Origin: Vanilla planifolia
Lineage: Eukaryota; Streptophyta; Magnoliopsida; Asparagales; Orchidaceae
Assembly (NCBI GenBank): GCA_023846275.1
Contig: JAIUJO010000090.1
Location: 635,102 to 699,101 of the forward strand
DNA length: 64,000 nt
Reading direction: 5' to 3'
Part shown: positions 27,290 through 37,090 of the stretch, in pieces
Numbering within the stretch: the stretch's first letter is position 1
Layout: each line of letters begins with the position of its first letter
Notes under the pieces: generated by a model
Told to the model about the DNA's origin: nothing
The model's database searches: none
Seen by the model: only the letters and a program-made list of their open reading frames with translations
Translations under genes and position numbers: made by a program

Positions 27290-27790
27290 GCTCCTTCATC
27301 TCCATCCCACTAAGTTCTTGGTTGTTGATGTTCTTAGCTTCTTTGTATTATTTTTAGTCTCCTTGTTACCTACTGCATTCCCCTCCAAATTCCCTATCAC
27401 ATCAACTTGTTTCCTACTAGCAAAACATTGGTCTATGTAATAGCTAACATGGGCATAAGTGTAACATATGTGAAAAAGGCCTTCATGCTCAAATGATTGG
27501 AATGTCTTCCTAAATAGCCCACTCAGTAACATACCTGACTTCAATGGTTCTAAAAGGAGGATTCTGACACAGACCCTCCCATAAGAAGATGGCTGCAAAT
27601 CATTGGTTGAACCATCTAGTAAAATTGGTTCTCCAATAGCTTTGGTAGTGCATAAAATATTCTTCGTATGCCAGTATAGCAACAAAAGCATGAGGAATCT
27701 ACCCCACACTGGGGCACATATCATAGTCATGGCACTCGACCAAAGATCAGGGGTTCATACATCCAACCCCATAGTTTGTCTTGCTACCTG
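27290..27790 (-). pseudogene. LINE copy B ORF1 fragment
   Basis: The minus-strand frame at 27296-27730 contains LKSGMLLSGLFRKTFQSFEH and then EGLFHICYTYAHVSYYIDQC, equivalent to the DUF4283-end and zinc-knuckle part of plant L1 ORF1 and homologous to copy A at 19532-19714. One Cys of the knuckle and a late Cys remain, while the GH pair is lost (SY). The fragment ends at the junction with 18S near 27790, so the N-terminal half of ORF1 is absent. This is the 5' truncation point of the element. Confidence 0.75.
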
Positions 27791-28471
27791 CCAAGGTTGA
27801 AACTTAATGAATTGATGGAAGTGCGCCACCATGTGTGGAGCTTATGGCTTTATTTTACTCGACATGGGGAAGCTTACCAGGTCCAGACATAGTAATGATT
27901 GCCAGATTGAGAGCTCTTTCTTGATTCTATGGGTGGTGGTGTGTGGCCATTCTTAGTTGGTGGAGCAATTTTTCTAGTTAGTTCCATTGATGAATGAGTC
28001 CTTAGCTTGCTAACTAGTTATGTAGGGTGCAAGCCCTATGGCTATCTTAGGGGGATTATGACCTCTTAAGCCATGGAAATTTGAGGCAATAATTGGTCTG
28101 TGATATTGTTAGATGTTCTAGGCTACATGCATGCTATAATGAGGTATTAAATGAGTCCATTTCCTTGGTCAAAAGGCCTGGGTAATCTTATTAAACTTTT
28201 ATCATGTGGGTATATTTCATTACAATTTTTTTTCTACAATGAAGAATTCCTAGTAAGCACGAGTCATCAGCTCATTTTGACTACGTCTCTAGCCTTTACA
28301 CACACCACCCACTGCTCCTACTAATTGAATGGTCCAATAAAGTTTTTGGATCACTACAATGAGGGTGGTTTGCCACATGCGACTTGATGAGAATTCCACT
28401 CAACCTTATCATTTAAGGGAAGGAGAAGTCATAAAAATGTTTTCATAGATGAACTTACAAAAGGATCGTTG
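27787..28471 (+). pseudogene. 18S rRNA pseudogene, 3' third, unit 1
   Basis: 18S resumes at about 27790 with ccaaggttgaaacttaatga (canonical CAAGGCTGAAACTTAAAGGA). It runs through caggtccagacatagtaatg, the ggtggtggtg block, gaattcctagtaagc, the tacacacaccaccc block (canonical TACACACCGCCCGTC) and aaccttatcattta, and ends at ggatcgttg (28463-28471). With the 5' part at 15091-16215 it adds up to about 1.8 kb, the normal plant 18S length, so almost nothing was lost apart from the LINE interruption. Decay is mostly transitions. The decoding-site and 3'-end regions carry several changes, for example gaagtcataaaaatg for GAAGTCGTAACAAGG, so the RNA would not function. Confidence 0.95.
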
Positions 28472-28695
28472 ACGAGAGGTATGAATGATGGAGTAATTTA
28501 TTCAGCATGCAGGTGTGCGATTGTTGTTCGATGTCATGTTCTGTCATATTACCTTGCTTTCGCATGGATCTCGATACTATGGGGGATAAACAATAGCCTG
28601 TAAGCTTGGTCAGGTGCCAAGGGAGACCAAATGTTAAGGCAATAAAGGAGTATGATTTATATCGACAGGTCCAGCGAGGCTTGGCAATCGAATGT
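28472..28695 (+). other. ITS1 (decayed), about 225 bp
   Basis: The segment lies exactly between the 18S end and the 5.8S start, so it is internal transcribed spacer 1 by position. Spacers are too variable to match by eye. About 225 bp is typical of many angiosperms and some other land plants and far shorter than the 1.5-3 kb ITS1 of Pinaceae, unless a deletion occurred. Confidence 0.85.
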
Positions 28696-28855
28696 TAACT
28701 GACTCTCAACAATAGATATCATGGCTCTCGCATCGACGAAGAATGATGCAAACTATGATTCATGAGATTTGTAGAATCCCATGAACCATCTATTTTTTGA
28801 ATGCAAGTTGCACCCGAGGATGCTAGTCGAGGGCACGCCAGCATGGGTGTATTGC
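28696..28855 (+). pseudogene. 5.8S rRNA pseudogene
   Basis: The 160 bp segment matches plant 5.8S rRNA along its whole length: gactctcaacaatagatatc (canonical GACTCTCGGCAACGGATATC) at 28701, ggctctcgcatcgacgaaga at 28723, tagaatcccatgaaccatc for the plant motif around GAATTGCAGAATCC, tttttgaatgcaagttgcac, and a gtcgagggcacgcc block near the end. Length is normal (about 160 nt), but many paired positions have changed, largely C-to-T and G-to-A. It sits in the usual order between ITS1 and ITS2. Confidence 0.95.
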
Positions 28856-29098
28856 GACTTCTTACTCCTTGTGGAAGCCTAAAATCATTTGTTTGGGTCC
28901 CGAGACTTGATTTGGAGGCGATTGATGGCACCCCGTGTTGTTGCATGGCATGTTGAGGTGTTGTGAGATGGTCGATTATCAACATGATCAAAGGTAGATG
29001 CCATCAATTATCGTGGTGTTGGCTAGCAAGAATCAATGTTGTAGGCTGACAAGGGGATGCCCCTCACAGATCCAACTCCATGCTCCATCATGTGGAGT
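28856..29098 (+). other. ITS2 (decayed), about 243 bp
   Basis: By position this is internal transcribed spacer 2, between the end of 5.8S and the first recognisable 26S bases (taacccatgttaagtgag near 29101). The length of about 243 bp is ordinary for a land plant. No canonical helix motif could be verified by eye in the decayed sequence. Confidence 0.8.
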
Positions 29099-32000
29099 CA
29101 TAACCCATGTTAAGTGAGGTTACCCACTGAGATTAAGCATATAAATAGGTAGAGGAGAAGGAACTTACAAGGATTTTCTTGTTAATAGTGAGCAAAGTAG
29201 GACCAAACTAGTTTGGAAATTAGGTAGCATGAAGCTTGAATTATTGTCTAAAAAGCGTTCTTAGTGACAAATCGGGATCAAATTCCTTGAAAGAGGCATC
29301 ACGGAGGGTGAAAGCCACATTTGGCTCGTACCCTACAGCTACACAAGGCACTATAAATGAGTTAGGTTATTTGCAAATGTAGCCCAAGTTGGGTGGTAAA
29401 TTTTGTGAAAGGATAAATAATTATAAGAGACCAATAGCAAATTTGTTAGAAGGGAAGCAGATGTGGGCAGATGGTGCCCCTTGACTAGATACTGAATGTT
29501 GAATGACATATGTTGCATGGCTCGTGGAGTGGACTGTCTCGGGCCATCGCTCTGACAGGATCCCTAGTGGACATCGCTCGAGAAGAAATCATCATGATGG
29601 CTAGTCACCCTGCTCGCACCATCAAGGCATGCCATGGTGGCATCTCATGCAAAGGTGACTACCAGTGGGCTCCCCATTTGACTCGTCTTCAAACACAGAC
29701 CAAGGAGCTTGACATTCCTATTAGTCGGCTTGTGAGCAAGCCCATAAGGTACAACAAAGCAAATTGGTGGAATCCTTATTTGATGGATGAGCCACTAATT
29801 GACCCAGATCTTCTGTTAAGGGTTCAAGTGAGAGCCTGCCTTTTGGGACCCAAAAGATGGTGAACTATGTCTGAGCAGGGCAATGCCAAAGGAAACTCTG
29901 GTGGAGGCCCGTAGCGATACTAACATTTAAATTATTTGTCTCACTTAGGTATAAGGGTGAAGGACTAATCGAACCATCTTGTAGCTGGTTCCGTACGAAG
30001 TTTCTCTCTGGATAGCTAGAGCCATAGTTAGAATTTTATCAGTAAAGCCAATGAATAGAGGCATTGGGGGCACAATGCTTTTGACCTATTCTCAAACTTT
30101 AAATAGGTTTGATGGCTTGGCTGCTTTGATGTGTTGAGCCAATGAATCTATGGTCCAAGTGGGCTTTTTTTGGTAAGCAGAATTGCTGAAGTAGGAAGAA
30201 TGAAAAGTCTGGTTACAGTATCCAATTGCACGCTAACCTAGAGCACACAAAGGGTGCTTGTCGATTGAGAATGTAGGTGGGTGGTCATGGAAGTTGAAAT
30301 CTACTAAGGAGCAAGTAACAACTCCCCTACCAAATCAACTAACCCAAAAAAATGGATGACGCTTAAGCAAGTGATCCACACCTGACAATTGGAGCACTGC
30401 AAGTCGCCAACGAGGAGGGTGCAATGATTACTGCAAAACTAAGGGAGTAAGCTCACATGGAGTGTCCATTGGTGCAGACCTTGGTGGTAGTAACAAATAT
30501 TCAAATGGGAACTTTCAATTCAAAAGCGGGAAAGACTCCATGTGAACAACACTTGCACATGGGTTAGTCGATCCTAAGAAATGTGTGGAACTCGTCGAAG
30601 GGTGCCGTTTGGCACGAGCTTGGAAAGGGAGTCGAGATAAATTTCTCGAGCCAAGATGTGCTGATTGATGGCAATGCCAAGTGGTCCGAAGACATAGGTA
30701 GTGGCCTTAGTAAGAGTTATCTATTTTGTTTAACCGCCTATTGGTAATGGAAATAGCTCAGTTGGAGGTAGGGCCAAGCGGTTCGAAGTGCACCGCTTGT
30801 TGAGCGGTGTCCAACTCCCCCCTGGTGACCATGAAAATCTAGATGGCCATGTGCCTTCCACACTCGATCATACTCATAGCCGCATCAGGTCTTAAAGGTG
30901 AACAACCTCTGGTCGATGGAGCAATGTAGGCAAGGGAAGTAGAAAAAATGGACCCGTAACTTCGAGAAAAGGATTGGCTCTGAGAGTTGGGCATAGGGGT
31001 CCCAATCCCAAACCCATCAACTGTCGGTGGACCCTTTGAGCTTCTTGGATAGCATGAATGGGTTGACACGTGCTAGCTGGGGATTAATTAGGAGTGCCCC
31101 ATATGAGAGCCTTCTCTGGGCGTCGTATTATTGACTCAGAACTGGTGCAGACACAAGGAATTTGACTATTTAATTAAAATAAATCATTACAATGGTCCTC
31201 AAAGATGCTCAGGTCATGTGAAATTTGCCTAGTGCTCTCGCTTGTAAAATGAAGAAATTAAACAAAGAATAGGTAAATGATAGGAGTAACTATGGCTCTT
31301 AAGGTAGCCAAATGCCTCATCATCTAATTAGTGATGCACTTGAATAGTTTAACGAGATTCCCACTATCCTTATCAACTATCTAGGCAAACCACAGCCAAA
31401 GGAATGGGCTTGACAAAATCAATAGGGGAAGAAGAACTTGTTGAGCTTGACTTTAGTCCGACATTATGAAATGACTTGAAAGGGGTAGCATAAGTGGGAG
31501 TGGGAATGCTGATGGAATTGAAATACCACTACTTATAATGTTATTTTACTTATTCTGTGAGAAGGAGGTGGGGCCCAACCCCTCTTTTTGGCTCTGAGTC
31601 TCATCTCGATGAGTCCATCTGGGTAGAAGACATTGTTAGGTAGGGAGTTTTGCTGGGGAAGCACATCTATTAAAAGATAACATAGGTGTCCTAAGTTGAG
31701 CTCAAGAAGAATAGAAATCTTATTTGAAACAAAAACGTAAAAGCACATTTGATTTTGATTTCTAGTAGAAATACAAACCATGAAAGCATGGCTTATCGAT
31801 CCTTTAGGTTTTCGGAATTTGAAGGTAGAGGTGTTAGAAAAGTTATCACACAGATAACATGCTTATGGCAGCCAAGCATTTGCACTGATGTTGCTCTTTG
31901 ATCCTTCAAAGTTGGTTCTTCCTATCATTATGAAGTAGAATTAACCAAGTGTTTGATTGGTCACCCACCAATATAGAACAGGAATAGAATTTATAACATG

Positions 32001-32437
32001 GCAAGAGTGGCTTGTTTTACTGTACTGATGAATGTGTCATGATAATAATTCAACATAGTACGAGAAGAACCATTGAGTCACAGAATTGGTCAACAAGCAT
32101 GGTTGAAAAGCTAATGGAGCAAAGTTATCATGTGTAGGATTATGACTGAATACCTCTAAGTTAGAATCCACACAAAGGTGCAAAGCTGAGGCCTATCATT
32201 CACCTATTGGCCTATAGTAGAGGCTTGGCACCATAAGAGCACATGACCATGGGCTAGTCTAGTGTTGCAAAAAGTTGAATGGCATAAGAACTTCAACAAA
32301 TGATTGTTAAGAACAAAGGATGTGCAGAATCCTTTGTAGATGACTTAAATTTACTATGGGGCATTTGAAGTGACTGAGTGGCCTTTCGGTTAGATCTACT
32401 GAGATCCAAACCTATGTTGCAGTAGATTTGTCCCCCC
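29099..32437 (+). pseudogene. 26S rRNA pseudogene, full length
   Basis: About 3.34 kb collinear with plant 26S rRNA, close to the normal 3.38 kb. Recognisable blocks include the start (ttacccactgagattaagca, near 29120), ctcatgcaaaggtgactacc near 29644, gatggtgaactatg near 29855, ctggtggaggcccgtagcga near 29898, ctattctcaaactttaaata near 30087, cacttgcacatgggttagtc near 30550, aacaatgtaggcaagggaag-like sequence near 30920, ggtagccaaatgcctcatca near 31302, ggtgtcctaagttgagctca near 31685, the peptidyl-transferase area near 31845, and the sarcin-ricin loop near 32057-32071 (agtacgagaagaacc, with one G changed to A). It ends with the gtagatttgtcccccc-type 3' terminus. Decay is moderate and mainly transitions. 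An apparent 117-codon ORF at 29510-29863 lies wholly inside it and is spurious. Confidence 0.96.
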
Positions 32438-33060
32438 TCTTATGAAAGGACGAAGTCATAGTTGTTTTTAATGATAAAAAATACGAGCTTACTCGCTTGC
32501 TCTCTTGCTCTCAATAGCTCGACTTAGTTCTACTTATTTTACTTTTGTGTGAGTACTGCGCAACAGGCTTTATGATGCACACCTTGGTGGCTCTACTTAG
32601 GTGCAAGGCATATGCGTCACTTCATAATATCGAATTCGCAGATTCGTGTAATGTCCTCTAAAGCTCAATAAAAAATTTTGAAATTTTTGCTCGCTCACAT
32701 TTTTAAAGTAATGCTTGTTTTGGTCTAATGAGAATGCAAATTTGCTCTAGGGCTTGTGCGTGTTAGGCTGACAACCAATCCCAACATAGTTTTAGCACAC
32801 TGCATCGTAGTGTGTGCATTGCAATTTGTCTACACGTACAGGTGACAGACGATGGGCAAGCATGGGTGGGCCTTTTTGAGCACTTGCAAGGGACTGTCTG
32901 AGCATGTGCGAGGGCCTTTTTGTGCATGTTCACGTGCCTGGTTCTATCTGAGCATGCCTAGGGTCCTGTTTGCATGCTCAGTGGCAACCTGTGTGTGTGC
33001 TTCATGTAAGGACCACAAAGAGTAACATTTTTTGGGATTCTATGCACTAAGGGCTTTTGT
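32438..33060 (+). other. Start of intergenic spacer, unit 1 to unit 2
   Basis: Non-tandem spacer directly downstream of 26S. At about 32870-32990 it contains short subrepeats of roughly 20-35 bp built on gagcatgtgcgagggcc and tttttgtgcatg words, about four or five diverged copies. No terminator motif could be confirmed. This part has no counterpart left of unit 1, whose spacer begins directly at the subrepeats next to the CA-rich array. Confidence 0.65.
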
Positions 33061-34440
33061 CACATGGGTAGGGTGATAAACCATTAGTACTCATAACCCA
33101 TTGTAGAGTTGTTGCAATATACAATCCACGAGTTGGCATGTAGAACATTTTGTGGTCTATAGAAATGTCTAAGATAATTAGTGCAGTACGAGATATAGTT
33201 AGTGCAAAGCATTAATTTTCTGAATGTGTGTGCAAGCGATAGCCTCCCTGCCCATGTGGTTGATGGTCTGCCTCTGTGTGTGCACTGTGTGTGTCTGCAA
33301 AGGTCTAAGGGCCTTATCTTGAGGGCATAGTGGCAACCTGTGCCCGCTTCGTGTGGGAAAAATAGCAAGATTTGTTTGGGGATTTTTGTCGTTGTCGGCT
33401 CCTGTGGCATGGAAAATGTGATTACCTTTTGGGAGTCTTGCCTCCTTGTTCGACAAAAATTTTTCAATATACAATCCATAAGTGGGCAATGGTGACACTG
33501 TGTGGCCTACAGCAAAATGAAAGATAGATGATGCCACATGTGAAATGGTTTAACCATTTTGGGTTTTATCCTTCACAGAGCATTAATGATGTCACTTGTA
33601 GTCAGGTGCACCGTGTGCACATGCATGGTGGCTTTTTGTTGCATGTGCACAGAGTTTTCTAGAAATTTTCATTTGCTGTGGCATATCAACATGTGCTCTG
33701 GTGAAACGTGCAATCGCATGATTTCCTTGCAGAAAAGTGTAACTTTTAATTGGAATTTCAGCACTGTGGATTGCAGTCAATGGGTGGCAGCAATTACCTA
33801 TTGGTAGAATTGCCTCATTCGTCAATAGGTTTGTCTCAATATACAATTCTCAAGTGGGAGTGTGTGATGTTGTATAGCCTGCAACAAAGTGGAAGATGGA
33901 TGGTGCAACACGTGCAACAGCTTACACGTTTTGCATTGTATCCTACATTGAGCACTGATGATGCTACTTGGAGGCATGTGCACTACATGCATGCATGATG
34001 GCATATCGAAGAGTGCATTCATGGGGGTCTATTGATCTACACGTGCATGACGATTGATTTGTGTGCTTATGTGTGGTGGCCTATCAGCGTGTGCTAAGCT
34101 GTAACATGCACCCACATCATTTGGCTACATAAAAGTATAACTTTTGTCAGGATATTTTGTTTTGTGGGTTGCTGTTGTAGGGATACAGTGATTACCTATT
34201 GGCAGACTTGCCTCATTCATTGACAGATTTGTCACAATATAGTGCTGCTTGTGCCAAAGCAGAAGGTAGATGGTTTGATATGCCAAAATTTTTTAAGCAT
34301 AGTTGGATGTAGCCATAATCTTGCACTACCGATGCAGTGCACATACCATTGTATTGCTCAACTATGCTCAGCAGTAACCTATGTGAGATATTTGTTTGAA
34401 CCACAAAAAGTAGCTCTTTTTTGGATTTTTAGCACTACTG
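33061..34440 (+). repeat. rDNA IGS subrepeats of unit 2 (about 4 copies)
   Basis: The same subrepeat family as at 10629-14590. The caatatacaat-like marker recurs at about 33115, 33465, 33837 and 34235, with spacings of 350-400 bp. The intervening text shares the tgaaagatagatgatg-like, ttttatccttc-like, gcatgtgcac-rich and gtgtaacttttaa-like blocks. Far fewer copies remain than in unit 1, the kind of copy-number variation common in IGS arrays. Confidence 0.85.
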
Positions 34441-35436
34441 GCCATTGTTACATGGATGTGCAATATTCGTTAGGGTTTGAGCATTTGGGGCTGTTGTGCA
34501 AGTGGTGCATTACTGTGTTGGAGTGTGGGGTTGTGCACTATCTGAATTGTATCTCTTTGCTCTTTACTTTGGGCAATGTGTCTCAGTGAAGGTTCTGTGG
34601 TGCACGTAGTGCTTGGACAAGTCCTTGTCGTATGTGCTCAATCCCTTCCTGGTACTACCTATTGTGGCATTTCTAATATGGTGGCATTTCGTTCAAGAAA
34701 TGTGCGACTCTTTTTGGGTTGTCATATCTTGGGAATGCCAATGTAGGAACAATGGGTTGCTCAAGCGGCATCTTCAAGTGGTGCAATTTGTGCATGGCTT
34801 TATGTCAGTTTAGTGGGCAATTCCCTTTGCATGTTGTCCCAAGTATTACTTGTCGTGCCATGCGAGTGCTAGTCAAGTCCTTCATCCGTGATTAGAACCT
34901 TTGTGCATCTTTTTTGTACATCTTCTAGGCTCTTTGGGTTGATGGAATTGGATTGGTGCGAGATCATTTTTGCACAAGAGATGTTTTTTGTGGTGCTACT
35001 TCGTATGGTTTGGCTACCTCTTTGTTTGTTCAGTCATTGTATGAGTAGGGCTTTATCACTTGATCAAAGCTTCATTTGCACTAAGTATATATGTTGCTTG
35101 CTTCCCTATCAGATAGGTAGTCCCATTCAATTATTTTTATGATGCCATAGTACACCAATGTTCGAACTGTTGTGTTTTGTAAAGCTGCTGAATGTGTGGC
35201 CATCTCTACTCTCTTGTTGGCACAGACTTGGAAATTAGTCGTTTCAATCTTTTCATTATCCACCAAAGAGGGTTGTCCTTGCGAAATGCAATTGTCGGGA
35301 GGCAATTTTTCCAAACTTAGCACGTGGTATCCCAACGTTGGAGCATTCGCTCTTCCTTTGTGTGAGTTATCGCCAGATACGACGAACATGTTAATTTTGA
35401 CATTGGGATTTGCTTACCAATTTGCCATTTTAATGT
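34441..35436 (+). other. Putative 5' external transcribed spacer, unit 2 (decayed)
   Basis: Unique spacer upstream of the second 18S, homologous to 14591-15090 over its two ends. Shared blocks are ggtgcattact, gaaggttctgtgg (near 34587), tatcagataggtag (near 35108), tcttgttggca and tggtatcccaac. About 480 bp in the middle (roughly 34601-35085) is absent from unit 1. Short ORFs here are not supported as genes. Confidence 0.65.
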
Positions 35437-36565
35437 TACCATGTTGACTTTGCAAGTAGTCATATGTTTGTATGAAAGGTTAAGCCATGCATGTGTATGT
35501 ATGAACAATTTTATACAGTAAAACTACAGAGGACTCTTTCTATCTGTTATAATTTGTTTTATGGTGCTTTCTACTTGGATAACCATAGTAATTTTGGAGC
35601 TAATATGTGCACCAAACAGTAACTTTTGGAATGGATGCATTTATTATGTAAATGGTCAACACGAGCTTTCTCTTGGCTCCTTAACGATTCATGATAACTC
35701 ATCAGATCGCACGGTTATCATGCCAGTGATGCATAATTATAATTTCTACCATATCAACTTTTAATGATAGGATAAGGGCATATCGATGGTGGTGATGAGT
35801 GTTGGATAATTAGGGTTCAATTCTGGAGAGGAAGCCTGAGAGATGGCCACCACATCCAAGGAAGGCAGTAGGCACCCAAATTACCCAATCCAAACACGGG
35901 AAGGTAGTGACAATAAATAACAATATTGGGCTGCATGAGTACGCTAATTGAATCAGTATAATCTAAATCCCTTAATAAGGATCCATTGGAGGGCAAGTCT
36001 AATGCCAGCAGCTACGGTAATTCCACCTCCAATAGTGTATATTTAAGTTGTTGTAGCTAAAAAGCTCGTAGTTGTACCTTGGTTTGGGTAGCTCGATCCA
36101 CTTTTTGGTGTGCACCACTCGTCGTGATCCTTTTATTGACAATGTCGCTTGGCCTTAGCTTGTCGGGTCTTGCCCTCGGCATTGTTACTTTGAAGAAGTT
36201 AGAGTGCTCAAAGCAAGCCCACACTCTAGATGCATTAGCATAAGTTAATATTATAGGATTGTGATCTGCTTATGTTGGCCTTTGGTATTAGAGTAATGAT
36301 TAAGAGGGATAGTCGTCGGCATTAGTATTCCATAGTTATAGGTGAATTTTTTGGATATATGGAAGACGAACCACTATGAAAGCATTTTCCAAGGATGTTT
36401 TCATTAATCAAGAATGAAAGTTGGGGGCTCGAACATGATCAGAAGCCATCCTAGTCTTAACCATGAGTGATGCTGACTAGGGATTGGTGGATGTTGCCCT
36501 TTGGACTCTGGCAACACCTTATGAGAAATTAAAGTCTTTGGGTTCCATTGATAATTTATTAATGG
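35437..36565 (+). pseudogene. 18S rRNA pseudogene, 5' two-thirds, unit 2
   Basis: A second 18S copy starting at taccatgttgactttgcaag (35437) and running collinearly through agtcatatg, taagccatgcatgtgta, gataaccatagtaattttgg, gggttcaattctggagagg, ccacatccaaggaaggcag and aatgccagcagctacggtaa (36001; canonical GTGCCAGCAGCCGCGGTAA). V4 contains tttttggtgtgcacc, and the end is aaagtctttgggttcc (36531-36546). It stops at the same 18S position as the unit 1 copy, where LINE copy C begins. It is somewhat better preserved than unit 1: the 530-loop core survives with a CG-to-TA type change. The 3' third of this gene is not found in the window. Confidence 0.95.
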
Positions 36566-36823
36566 TTGAAGCCTAGAAAATGTCCTCTATGGAGGATCAA
36601 ATAAAAAGTCCAAAAATGGCAACATCAAAAGTGTTTTAGGAAGGTGTATACCCTAGTCCCAAGTAAAATCAGATGAATGTGCATAATGTGCCTCCCTGTT
36701 TGCTGGAACATTTCCTTATGTATAAATGTGCATTAACCAAAAGGCATCCATTCCTCAAACATACCAAAGAGAGTCTTTGAATCTTCTTCCATGTGAATGG
36801 TGTCGTAGAAGATTGCAAACCTC

Positions 36824-37090
36824 TTAAATAGCCATAATAGAACATGACTGAGTCTGAATAGTACGATAAATAAAGGACTTTGACTTGAGCAATATCAAGG
36901 CCTTTAGAATGGTGTGCACCTCCATGGCTAAGCTTGATTGACAAATAACCCTCCTTCCAGCAACAAGCAATGGCTTTCCAAGGTGATCTCTGATAATAAA
37001 TCCCAGCTCCACAGCATCATCCCGAACTGCCACATCAGAATTTTTTTTGATCCATCTACTTGTAGGAGCAGCCCAAAATAAAGCTATATT
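36824..37090 (-). pseudogene. LINE copy C RNase H domain
   Basis: The minus-strand frame at 36824-37288 includes APTSRWIKKNSDVAVRDDAV, GFIIRDHLGKPLLVAGRR and SSLAMEVHTI, aligned to the RNase H of copy B. The Glu of AMEV survives. The last catalytic Asp, which in copy B lies in QSDS, reads QSCS here, and the first motif reads KKNSD. Loss of acidic residues and later frame damage show that the domain is inactive. The open frame extends upstream into the tether to zf-RVT. Confidence 0.82.

Larger units (their letters stand above)
21690..27790 (-). mobile_element. LINE copy B (plant L1 type), most complete copy, 5'-truncated in ORF1
   Basis: A 6.1 kb minus-strand LINE inside the 18S pseudogene. 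In sense order it contains part of ORF1 with a decayed zinc knuckle (about 27296-27730), a linker, an endonuclease start (WNIRGI near 25795-25812), an endonuclease GDFN motif (25406-25417), a WAQLK-type post-endonuclease motif near 24740-24790, an RT with YADD (23752-23763), zf-RVT (22611-22811) and RNase H (21890-22215). Stops and frameshifts break every domain. The right-hand (5') end stops inside ORF1, where LINE sequence reading tgccaaggt runs straight into 18S sequence reading aaggttgaaactt. That overlap of a few bases is the microhomology expected for a 5'-truncated L1 insertion. No poly(A) tail is visible at the 3' end. Confidence 0.92.

Noticed and set aside
16216-27790. Group I or II intron interrupting 18S
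   Set aside because: The interruption carries LINE endonuclease, RT, zf-RVT and RNase H motifs on the opposite strand and shows no intron core, so it is a retrotransposon insertion.
29510-29863. 117-codon plus-strand ORF
   Set aside because: The DNA is collinear with 26S rRNA throughout, so the frame is fortuitous.
15091-32437. Functional rRNA genes
   Set aside because: Invariant sites in 18S (530 loop, 3' end) and 26S (sarcin-ricin loop) are altered and 18S is split by LINEs, so they are annotated as pseudogenes.
35080-35125. Possible RNA polymerase I start site (agtatatatgttgc) upstream of the unit 2 18S
   Set aside because: It does not match the plant TATATA-GGGG type start convincingly, unit 1 reads ttcatatgtttc there, and the distance to 18S is short for a plant ETS.
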